Assembly: GCA_005788065.1 (NCBI GenBank)
Contig: SXZD01000067.1
Span: 1 to 13,666, forward strand
DNA: 13,666 bases
Direction of reading: 5' to 3'
Source of the DNA: Burkholderiales bacterium
Lineage (GTDB): Bacteria; Pseudomonadota; Gammaproteobacteria; Burkholderiales; Burkholderiaceae_B
Below the pieces are notes generated by a model. It saw only the letters and a list, made by a program, of their open reading frames with translations, was not told the DNA's origin and did no database searches. The translations under genes and the position numbers were made by a program. Position 1 is the first letter of the stretch. Each line of letters opens with the position of its first letter. Of this stretch, positions 7,312 to 13,666 are shown piece after piece.

Positions 7312-8013
7312 GTGATACTCAAACGGAGGCTGTTTGGGATTCAGATTTTGCCGCTTGATCTTGGCGATCTGACCTCTGTCAGAGCGTGCGCAGATGCTTT
7401 TTTACAGCGTAAGCTGCCACTGCAATTGTTGATCAATAACGCAGGTATGGCCGGCTCTGCCGGCATTACCACATCGGGTTTCGAGTTGACCTTCGGTGTC
7501 TGCCACATCGGCCATTTTCTGCTGACTCAACTTCTGTTGCCAACGCTGAAGGCGTCAGCGCCTGCACGTATCGTGGTGGTGTCGAGCAAAGCGCACCGAC
7601 ACTGTCGCCCTATCGACTTTGAGGCGCTGAAAAAGCCCACGGCCTCTGTGGGCGGTCTGCGCGAATATGCAGTGGCCAAAATGGCAAACCTGCTGTTTGT
7701 CAAAGAGCTGGCGAGACGGCTGGAGGGGTCTGGTGTTACAGCGTATGCGCTGCATCCCGGTGTGGTCGGAACCGAGGTATGGCGGTCACTGCCATGGCCG
7801 CTGGATGCCATCATCAAGCGCTTCATGATCACACCGCAGCAGGGGGCTGCAACAACCTTGTTTTGCGCCACGGGCGCATCGCTTGCATCGGAGTCCGGTC
7901 ACTACTACGACAAGTGCCGGCAGGCGCGGCATTCACGTCTGGGTGACGATGTCGAATTGGCTGCGGAGTTGTGGAGGAGAAGCGAGGAGTGGGTGTTGAG
8001 ACATCAGGCATAG
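7312..8013 (+). pseudogene. 5'-truncated SDR (retinol-dehydrogenase-like) remnant
   Basis: Open frame of 233 codons from GTG 7312, clearly the C-terminal two-thirds of a short-chain dehydrogenase. Visible parts are LPLDLGDLTSVRA (third strand), LINNAGMAG (residues 40-48), VVVSSKAHRH (88-97), EYAVAK with Y119 and K123, and HPGVVGTEVW. The first Rossmann strands with the TGxxxGxG cofactor motif are missing; an in-frame TGA directly precedes the GTG and no frame upstream encodes them. The family's FGVNHLGHF segment reads FGVCHIGHF, so the tetrad Asn is Cys64. No good Shine-Dalgarno is seen. The reading frame is otherwise intact, so the loss may be recent, or the fragment may still be translated. 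It is unlikely to be an active oxidoreductase. The cut edge lies beside the start of the divergent lipoprotein gene, implying a rearrangement. Confidence 0.75.
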
Positions 8014-8018
8014 AAGGT

Positions 8019-8035
8019 ACAGCGGCATTCGCTGT
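8019..8035. terminator. short hairpin between convergent SDR remnant and hipA
   Basis: ACAGCG (8019-8024) pairs with CGCTGT (8030-8035) across a 5-base loop, just after the SDR stop and 50 bases past the hipA stop. There is no T-run, so termination is only suggested by position. Confidence 0.25.
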
Positions 8036-8083
8036 CGTCCTTGACACCTCGGGTTGTATCGATTGAGGCACTGCCAACTCGTT

Positions 8084-9412
8084 TTAGGCTTTGCCCAGTC
8101 GCTTGGCTTGCTGCAAAAGTCCCTGAAAAATCGGCTCAGCCACCGAGGCGGGAAAGTCGCCCGGGAGCAGGGACTGTACGTTGGCAACCACCCTCGGCGT
8201 CTGGTCAATCAGATCCGCAATCAGCGTTTCACAATCCGTTCCGACGGAGTTGCGACGTGCCACTTCATTCCAGTGACGGCGCTGCACCTCAGCCATCCGG
8301 TAGTGTGCATTCTTTGAACGAACGGCCATGGCCAATTTGATTTTCTGCCATTGAAACTGTCGGGCCGCTTTGCCAATGACGGGCCAGGCAGACATCACAT
8401 CGTATAGCGGCGTTGACTCAAAGCCCCCGCCGGCCAGCAGTCGGATGCTGAAATTTTTGGCATGTCCATCGGGTGCGGCTAGCATCCAGAAAAGCAGTTG
8501 GGTTTTAAGGAAGCGAAAGCGATCCAGCTCAGCCTGATTGCTGCCGCGCAGAATATCCAGGATACGGTCCATGCCGGGGCCGCCCTGTTCCTCATATTTT
8601 TGGGAAGGGCCAATGCCGGATACCTGACAAAAATCTTCCTGCGGTAAACGGGCAATCCACCCTGTCTGCATCAGCTTGCGGTCAAACCGCTCAACAGCCA
8701 GAACCGTATGATCGCAGAACCTCACGATGTCGCACTTTGCAACGGGCAGCCCGTAGGCTTCCATGATCTTTGCACAAAGCCACTCGTTGTAGACGGATGT
8801 GGAGAAGTCAGCCCGAATGGAACCAACCAAGCCCATCGGAAGCTTGATGATATGAGTGGTCGGCGTTGCGCCGTGGGGGACATACCATCGCTGTCCCTGA
8901 CGCAATAAAGCGGTTTTCTCCTGGGCACCGGCCAGAGAGATCCGCAATTCATCGCTCTGGTCCAGTCCTGGCTGGGGTGATGCGGTTAGCGCGTCGATGC
9001 GCGCTGCGACTTGCTGCTGCGACAGGGGGGTGCCCTCGATTCGCTTCACATCCGGTTGCGGGCTGCCGTGGGGCAACAGTTGAACCGCACCGATACAATC
9101 GCGTCCGATTTTCTCGAGCAGGTCAAATGCGTCTGTGGATGGCGCACCATGACGCGTTGCAAGGCGCATTCTGATGCTGGCGCTGTCGGGCAGAAGGTTA
9201 TCAAAATAGGTTGCCACGGCTCCTGCGCTTTGAGCCGTAGTGCCCAACGCAAGTGGTAGCGACAGCGACAGAGGGCGCCTTAAAGGGTGTTGCAACCAAC
9301 TGTCGTCATAGGCAAAGTGCTGCGTGCCGTCTGCACGCAGTGCCCATTGCCCGACCAACAGTCCGTTCATCCAGACATCAAGCCGCCTGGTCTTTGACAA
9401 ACGCCCAGCCAT
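8084..9412 (-). CDS. hipA: HipA-type serine/threonine kinase toxin
   Basis: 442-residue HipA. It follows the E. coli K-12 protein closely through its length: WMNGLLVG at the start, RPLSLSLPL, FDNLLPDS, IGRDCIGAV, RISLAGAQEKTALL, TPTTHIIKLP, AVERFDRK, RLPQEDFCQ, DGHAKNFS and YDVMSAWPV. In E. coli this kinase phosphorylates glutamyl-tRNA synthetase, stopping translation and causing persistence. Key residues are present: S159 in the autophosphorylation loop (S150 in E. coli), K190, catalytic D315 in DGHAKN and metal-binding D338. The toxin therefore looks intact. The ATG follows directly on the TAG of hipB (TAGATG), so the pair is one operon with antitoxin first. No second partner such as a HipS-like N-subdomain gene is seen, and the N-terminal domain is fused here as in E. 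coli. Confidence 0.95.
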   Translation of the reverse strand: MAGRLSKTRRLDVWMNGLLVGQWALRADGTQHFAYDDSWLQHPLRRPLSLSLPLALGTTAQSAGAVATYFDNLLPDSASIRMRLATRHGAPSTDAFDLLEKIGRDCIGAVQLLPHGSPQPDVKRIEGTPLSQQQVAARIDALTASPQPGLDQSDELRISLAGAQEKTALLRQGQRWYVPHGATPTTHIIKLPMGLVGSIRADFSTSVYNEWLCAKIMEAYGLPVAKCDIVRFCDHTVLAVERFDRKLMQTGWIARLPQEDFCQVSGIGPSQKYEEQGGPGMDRILDILRGSNQAELDRFRFLKTQLLFWMLAAPDGHAKNFSIRLLAGGGFESTPLYDVMSAWPVIGKAARQFQWQKIKLAMAVRSKNAHYRMAEVQRRHWNEVARRNSVGTDCETLIADLIDQTPRVVANVQSLLPGDFPASVAEPIFQGLLQQAKRLGKA

Positions 9413-9727
9413 CTACCATGTCTCCGGTTCGGGGGGCGTTTTAGATTGTTTGTTTTCAGTCATCGTGCGGCGCCGTGGTCGCAATGGTTCTGCCGGCGCA
9501 TCGGTGCCTGCGGTACGCAACTCGACGGAAAACGTTGCATCCAGTGCCATCAGGACAGTGAGCAATTGGTCGAGTGTGACTGACTCCGGTCGGCTTTCAA
9601 TGCGGGAAATCCGCTCTTGGGACAAGCCGATTCGGGTGCCGAGCTCCTGCTGCGAAAGCCCTTTGTCGCGGCGCAGTCGCTTCAAGAGGGGGCCTAGCTG
9701 GCCGGTGGTTGCAATGGTTGTTTTCAC
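9413..9727 (-). CDS. hipB: HipB-type antitoxin, XRE-family DNA-binding protein
   Basis: 104-residue protein with a helix-turn-helix of the Cro/XRE type at about residues 10-65. LKRLRRDKGLSQQELGTRIG and LSQERISRIE form the helices, and TLDQLLTVLMALD follows. It should neutralise HipA and repress the operon by binding operator dyads upstream. After residue 70 comes a proline- and charge-rich tail, expected to be disordered and protease sensitive, ending in PEPETW. The terminal Trp matches the NLEW end of E. coli HipB, whose Trp88 docks on HipA. The start is GTG at 9727; an in-frame stop upstream rules out a longer form. No convincing Shine-Dalgarno is visible before it, which may hold expression low or mean a near-leaderless transcript. 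It is somewhat longer than the 88-residue E. coli protein because of the tail. Confidence 0.9.
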   Translation of the reverse strand: MKTTIATTGQLGPLLKRLRRDKGLSQQELGTRIGLSQERISRIESRPESVTLDQLLTVLMALDATFSVELRTAGTDAPAEPLRPRRRTMTENKQSKTPPEPETW

Positions 9728-9738
9728 GGGGTCAGTTG

Positions 9739-9817
9739 CTTATAAATATGCTTTATCAAGAATACTTTGATTTTATGCGTTTAAGATCATAAAATCAAGA
9801 TATGCTTTTAAAAGCAT
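9739..9817 (-). promoter_or_regulatory. hipBA promoter/operator region with dyads
   Basis: AT-rich stretch directly upstream of hipB, unlike its GC-rich surroundings. It has an inverted repeat, TTGATTTTATG (9767-9777) and CATAAAATCAA (9788-9798), with a 10-base spacer, so half-sites lie 21 bases apart (two helical turns). A perfect 16-base palindrome, ATGCTTTTAAAAGCAT, lies at 9802-9817. ATATGCTTT recurs at 9746-9754 and 9800-9808. TATAAG on the minus strand (9744-9739) could be a -10 box, but it is very close to the start codon. HipB in E. coli binds dyads of this kind; which dyad is used here is not shown. Confidence 0.55.
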
Positions 9818-9823
9818 TTTTAA

Positions 9824-9952
9824 GGCGAAACCACGCGGGAAAGATGCACCTTTGCTTCGGACGAGGAGAACCTTGCGGAGTTGCACAAGGAGGCCGGGCA
9901 TTTTCTGGAAAAGCGTCTTGCGCTGCTGAAAAGCTTGCGTGTGGATTTTTGA
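9824..9952 (+). other. coding-like fragment, possible 3' end of a lost gene
   Basis: A short open frame without ATG runs from just after a TAA (9821-9823) to a TGA (9950-9952). Its second half reads like a genuine amphipathic helix, with segments DEENLAELHKEAGHFLEKRL and LLKSLRVDF. That is more protein-like than the other frames here. It could be the tail of a gene removed by rearrangement beside hipBA. Nothing else gene-like is seen in 9818-9995. No family is recognised, and chance cannot be excluded. Confidence 0.2.
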
Positions 9953-9995
9953 GGATATCCGGCCATGGACGGGGGCGTGCTGAAATGCCTTGACT

Positions 9996-10166
9996 TCAGA
10001 ACTGAAACAGCAGGGTGGTGGCGCTGCCTTCAACTCCCAGCATCTGCAGGAATTTCTGGCGCTCTTTGTCGTTGAAGTTCAGTTGGTCGCACACGGCGTA
10101 GAACTGTTCAACAGTCAGATCGGCGGTCAGTTGGCGGCTGGAGGCGGTGTTCAGTTCGATAAACAT
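9996..10166 (-). CDS. small hypothetical protein, 56 residues
   Basis: Short ORF with a strong ribosome-binding site: AGGAG (10177-10173 on the minus strand) six bases before the ATG at 10166. The product begins MFIELNTASSRQLTADLTVE and continues QFYAVCDQLN, FNDKERQKFL and QMLGVEGSAT, ending TLLFQF. It looks like a soluble, mainly helical cytoplasmic protein with no signal or membrane segment. Codon use is biased to C/G-ending codons typical of the neighbours (CTG, ACC, GCC, CAG), which supports real coding. The family is not recognised. It lies 170 bases downstream of the large lipoprotein gene on the same strand, behind its own terminator-like hairpin and an operator-like dyad, so it probably has its own promoter. 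Confidence 0.65.
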   Translation of the reverse strand: MFIELNTASSRQLTADLTVEQFYAVCDQLNFNDKERQKFLQMLGVEGSATTLLFQF

Positions 10167-10258
10167 GGTGTTCTCCTGGTTCTGTGTCGGCTCCGCTTTG
10201 CTGCTGTTTTTGCGGCTCTGCGGGGCGCTGCGTTTGTGTTGTCGATGGGTGTACTTTA

Positions 10259-10275
10259 GTCAGTAAATTACCGAC
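10259..10275. promoter_or_regulatory. operator-like dyad upstream of the small ORF
   Basis: Seventeen-base interrupted palindrome GTCaGTAAaTTACcGAC; seven of eight base pairs match around a central A. It lies about 93 bases before the small ORF start, in the otherwise gene-free stretch 10167-10334. Symmetry of this size suits a dimeric repressor such as a TetR- or MarR-type protein, but no regulator gene is in the window. Confidence 0.35.
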
Positions 10276-10292
10276 GGATACCCCCCCGGATA

Positions 10293-10321
10293 GCACCCCC
10301 CTCGGGTGGGGAGGCGGGTGC
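10293..10321 (-). terminator. terminator-like hairpin after the large lipoprotein gene
   Basis: GCACCC (10293-10298) pairs with GGGTGC (10316-10321). After one mismatch, CCTC (10300-10303) pairs with GAGG (10311-10314), leaving a 7-base loop. It starts 13 bases after the stop at 10335. There is no T-run; a C7 tract (10281-10287 on the plus strand) follows instead. The position strongly suggests transcript end protection or termination. Confidence 0.45.
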
Positions 10322-10334
10322 GTCATGCCAACAA

Positions 10335-13300
10335 TCAACGACCAGTTGAATTCAGTACGCTGTCCATCAGCAAAAATTGCTGCGGCTTCTCGTAATACCC
10401 GCCCACGGCCTGCGAAGCAGGCAAGCCCCTGAAGTTAAGTCTTGCCCAGTCGCCTGGCACAACACCCGTCATCGTTGGTTTGGGCTGCAGGGGTTGTCTG
10501 CGCGGATCAAACTGCATGGGAAGGTTCTTGGCCGTCAGGGCATCCAGACTCATGGTCGATGACGGATGGGGTGTACGGTGGCAACTGACGCAGAAGGTGT
10601 TGTCCGTCTCGGCAGGCCGCGCCTGACCGAACACCAAAGGCTTGATGCGTCGCACGCGATGGCCCACACGCTGGCTTTCCGGTACCTTCGAGAGGAATCC
10701 CCAGCCTTCGTCGCTGTCGTTGCGATGGCACTCAAACTGCGTATCGCCACCCTCGCCAATGGCCTGTGCAATGCGTCGGTGCGAGCTTGCGGGCCATGCA
10801 CTGTTTGCGCCCCCTGAGCCTTGCACACGGATCAGCGAACCCATGGCGCGAATGCAAGCTTCCTCTGCGTCGATGACACTGCGGTTGAAGACCTCCAGAT
10901 TGTCGTACCAACCGCGTTGACCTTTGGTTTGAGTATCGCCACCCAACTGGATAATGCCAGCCTGCATCACAAAGGCATTGCCTGATTGCTCTGCTGCAAG
11001 GGTGTGCCACAGAAAGCCGTTGATATAAATTTCAAGTTGCTTGGCAACCCGGTTGATTGCGATGTGTGCATAGCGCCCTTCACGCACTGTGGCGGGCAAG
11101 AGCAGTCGGGCAAATGCAGTCTCGCTGGACGCAGTGCGGGCGAGCACGAGTTCAAGTTGGCCCTGATTCGTTGCAAGGCCCATGGCGCCCGTGGGTGTAC
11201 TGAGTATCCAGCGGGTTGACCCGTCATTGGACGCTGTCGCCGGGGTCTCGCCCTGTACTGCGGTTCGCGGGTCAACAAATACGCCGTAGTAGGCGCCGGG
11301 GGTCGGCCCACTGGCCATGCCAGCCAGATTGCCCACGTTGTAACGGATGCCGCTGTCTGCGCTCAGCCACAGTCCTTTGCCTTCAATGCCGCCGAGCGCA
11401 ACCGGTTCAATGCGTGTGCCTTGCTTGGTGTTGCCCACAGCCGCTCCGAAGGGTGGAACTGCAGGATGACTGTTTGTGGCTGCATTTTGCAGGCGCAGGG
11501 CGCGGTCATTCCTGTCGCCGGTGTTGGGCTTGAGCCATTTGATCGGGCCACCGGGGTTCAGCGACAGCGAGGCTTGCATGTTCGACAGGATGAGCGCGCT
11601 TGGATCCATGAAGTCATCGAACGACACCTCGGTGGATGCGCGACCTGTCGACATTGTCCAGGTGACATCTTTCGGCGAAGCCGGTTTCCATTCGCGGAAG
11701 TAGTTGAACTTGTTCTCATGGGTTTCCATCATCGAATCGTTCAGTGGCCAGTAGGGGTCCATGAACTGTCCCAATGACAGGTTGTCGGTGTTGGTGCGTC
11801 CGTTGCCCACGCGCACCACGCCACCTTTGCCATGATAGAGGCGCAAAAGACGGTGCCCCTCGTCAAATGCCAGATAGCCCATATCCGTGGCGTTCATCAG
11901 CCCGTCGAGCATCACCATTTTGCCTTCAGTCCACAGTCCGGCAACCGCGACGCCGCGGGTTGAACTGACGTGTTCGGTCGGTGTGGTGTCGGTACAAGCA
12001 CTCTTGCATGCGCCCGGTACCGGTACCACATGCCGGGAGGGAAGCATGAGATGGGGTCGCAATTCAGGTCGGCTGATACCCGTCTGTTGCGTTGCGTTCG
12101 ACACTTGCGCGGACATGTTGTTGAACCGGCTATCGGCCGTCTGCACCATCTCAAAATCCTCGTTGGTTGCAAACGTGCTTTCGTCGCTGTAACGCAGGCG
12201 GTAGATGGCGGTGAAGAACAGGTTGGCCCCACGGCTGTCTATCCATGGATAGGTCATGCCGGATTCTTCTCCCGGGCCGAGCAAGCGTCCCTCTGCATCG
12301 CGGAAGGGGAATTTTGCGAACCCGTATTGGGCGCGAACGGGTGCATCGTGGTGTGCATAGGTAATGGGGCGCGGATTCACCCATGCTTGCGGATCGCAAG
12401 GCGCCATGCCCTTGGCCGGGTTGTTGTATGAATAGACGATATCGAACTGGCTGTTACGTGTCGTGCCCTCATTGTCGGTCCACGCGCGGGGTTTGAGCGA
12501 GTCTGCACCGCCCCCTTGCCCCGGCGTACCTGAGGTGCGGTAGACCAACAGTCGACCGTCACCGGCAATCGTGGGCTCAAAAATGGTCAAAGGTGCATTT
12601 GGCAGAAGGGCCACTTTGGGTGGTCCCAGCCGCTCGATACGCTTGATTTGTGCCTGGGGCGTTTTTGCATTGGAGACGATGACACGTATCGGAATCGTGT
12701 AGATCTGCTGCAGATTGTTGCGGTTGGATGAGAACAGGTGAAAGTCATACCCGTCATCGGTTTCGTTCACCGGGTAGGGGTTGCGGTGAATACCTCCCGG
12801 GCCTTTGCCATACAGTTCCTTGTCCATTTGCGCCAGCGTTGAGTCGCAGACGCCGATCATGGCCATGCCCATGTCTTTCAGCCCGCCAAGGAACTCGGAT
12901 TCGTGCACCCAGAACACCTTGCTTGCCATCATGTCTGACGACCCGTCGGCAGCCTGGCTGACGTGAGTGCCTTTCTGGGCCAGTTTCTCCGGGGTGTAGA
13001 GATAAAAGCTGACTGCCCGCCCGCCGGGAATGTCGACCCGCTTGCCCACATAGGACGGCATGCCGACCCCGATACGCCCGTCTACGGTGGTGCGGGAGGT
13101 GGGAATGCGGGGTCTGACGTTGCGTCCTTCGCGCATGGTGGCAACATCGTGAAGGCGGGAGGGAATGTCTGGAATGGGGTAGTCGGCACCTACTGGCAGC
13201 AGACCGTCAAATTGGCCTTTCAAGTCGCCGAATGCCGTCTCGTCCACGGTTTCGCATCGACGACCAGGAATTGCCGCACGGGCTCGCCTGCCGGCCGCTG

Positions 13301-13444
13301 AAGGGCGGGGGAGAAGCCAGCCTCCTGCAGGGTGCTGCCGTTGCGGATGCTTGCTGCAGTGCCCGGAACGCCGGTTGAACCGTCGTCTCCACTGCAGGCG
13401 CAGAGGAGTAGGGACATGGCGGCGGTCAAGAGCAAGCGGTTCAT
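10335..13444 (-). CDS. large LamG-domain lipoprotein with C-terminal CxxCH haem motif; frameshifted near 13249
   Basis: The gene starts at ATG 13444 (GAGAG six bases before it) with a lipoprotein signal MNRLLLTAAMSLLLCAC, predicted lipidated Cys17. That frame stays protein-like to VVDAKP (residue 66), then hits a stop at 13220. The homologous-looking text continues one frame over with VDETAFGDLKG down to 10335. Restoring one base (probably a C in the AAACCG run) gives a single 1036-residue protein, so I annotate one gene with a -1 lesion or a sequence error. Numbering below is for the restored protein. A propeller-like strand with PTIAGDGRLLVYRT lies near 291-304. A LamG/concanavalin-like beta-sandwich spans about 687-865 (LWLSADSGIRYNVG, EGRYAHIAINR, IYINGFLWHTL, GWYDNLEVFNR). 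CVSCH at 952-956 (bases 10592-10578) is a c-type haem site. Role unknown; an envelope-bound, substrate-binding redox protein is possible. Confidence 0.7.
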
Positions 13445-13483
13445 TGAGAACTCTCAAGAGGCAATCATTAATCAATTGCTACC
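13444..13483. promoter_or_regulatory. dyads at the start of the lipoprotein gene
   Basis: TTGAGA-AC-TCTCAA (13444-13457) is a 14-base palindrome that includes the GAGAG ribosome-binding site next to the ATG. Just upstream, GCAAT (13461-13465) and ATTGC (13475-13479) flank an AT-rich centre. Either could bind a regulator, or the first could fold over the ribosome site. No clear sigma-70 promoter is seen in the remaining 46 bases before the insertion sequence end. Confidence 0.3.
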
Positions 13484-13529
13484 GCTCAGGGAGGTAAAAC
13501 GGATTCAGGTACTACCGTTAACAAGTTAG

Positions 13530-13666
13530 GGAAACACTGCAAAAATGATCTTGCCTGACAAACCCGGCCAGTCATCATATTGATAAAATTGCTGCATGAC
13601 CGTCACTCTTCGTCAAACATGAAGCAACGCACTTTCGCCCAAGCTGAATACGCCGGCAAGAAACGA
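13530..13666 (+). mobile_element. left end of a putative IS5-family insertion sequence (continues past window)
   Basis: The transposase N-terminus at 13619 and the absence of other genes upstream place an IS end between about 13485 and 13619. TTAG at 13526-13529 fits the YTAR target preferred by IS5 members, and GGAAACACTGC from 13530 would then begin the terminal inverted repeat. The exact boundary is inferred because the other end is not in the window. Confidence 0.5.
13619..13666 (+). CDS. IS5-family transposase, N-terminal 16 residues (3' end outside window)
   Basis: The ATG at 13619 opens a frame to the window end encoding MKQRTFAQAEYAGKKR. This closely resembles the MKQ-TFA-AEYAGKRK start common in IS5-group DDE transposases, where it precedes the DNA-binding region. 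The catalytic DDE residues would lie beyond the window. The upstream sequence CTTCGTCAAAC has no strong Shine-Dalgarno, as often in IS elements with low transposase output. The call rests on 16 residues only, but no other family with this start is known to me. Confidence 0.6.
   Translation, partial: MKQRTFAQAEYAGKKR

Noticed and set aside
9324..9770. Plus-strand open frame of 148 codons antisense to hipB
   Set aside because: HipB on the minus strand has a clear helix-turn-helix and perfect abutment to hipA; the antisense product is Ser/Arg-rich shadow.
9740..9820. CRISPR-like or iteron-type repeats in the AT-rich stretch
   Set aside because: Only two copies of ATATGCTTT and two dyads are present, with no regular spacing; a toxin-antitoxin operator explains them better.
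9990..10259. Plus-strand frame of 89 codons and a minus-strand frame at 9773-10033
   Set aside because: Both lie over the small ORF at 9996-10166, which alone has a strong ribosome site and natural composition.
13445..13475. TTG start at 13475 for the large minus-strand frame
   Set aside because: The first ~75 codons of that frame are Arg/Pro-rich shadow text, whereas the +1 frame holds a proper lipoprotein signal and ribosome site at 13444; the frameshift explains both.

Overview
The window looks like a chromosomal segment of a proteobacterium, most likely a betaproteobacterium of the order Burkholderiales. That is an inference from gene content and a moderately GC-rich, C/G-ending codon style; no rRNA or tRNA is present to confirm it. 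It holds about a dozen genes in a metabolic left half and an accessory-looking right half that carries signs of decay and mobility.

Left part (2-5117, plus strand): a tightly packed run. First is the 3' part of an ACAD10/11-type acyl-CoA dehydrogenase, then an aminoglycoside-phosphotransferase-fold kinase coupled by a GTGA overlap, a histidine-phosphatase-superfamily protein that lacks its second catalytic histidine, and an NAD-type short-chain dehydrogenase (SDR). In animals the kinase and dehydrogenase modules are fused (ACAD10/ACAD11), and in Pseudomonas they are separate genes (LvaA/LvaC) used in 4-hydroxyacyl-CoA breakdown, so this run probably serves 4-hydroxy or related acyl-CoA catabolism. 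An HMCES/YedK-type abasic-site-crosslinking protein and a nitronate monooxygenase follow. A hairpin whose arms contain both convergent stop codons closes this block.

Middle (5135-8013): two minus-strand genes overlap by ATGA: a large secreted lipoprotein with LVIVD beta-propeller repeats, then a membrane-anchored DUF305 protein. They abut a plus-strand SDR that has lost its whole N-terminal cofactor-binding part and one catalytic residue, which marks an old rearrangement junction near 7282-7335.

Right part (8084-13666): an E. coli-like hipBA toxin-antitoxin pair (minus strand) has an AT-rich operator region with two clear dyads. Between it and the next large gene lies a 56-codon ORF with a strong Shine-Dalgarno, plus a coding-like fragment, an operator-like dyad and a terminator-like hairpin. 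A very large lipoprotein gene then runs from 13444 down to 10335. It combines a lipoprotein signal, a propeller-like N-terminal region, a LamG/concanavalin domain and a single CxxCH haem c motif, but carries a one-base frameshift near 13249. The window ends inside the left end of a putative IS5-family insertion sequence that lies just upstream of that gene.

The best candidates for something not well described are the LamG-haem lipoprotein, the LVIVD/DUF305 pair, the degenerate phosphatase inside the ACAD10/11-like cluster, and the small ORF at 9996-10166.
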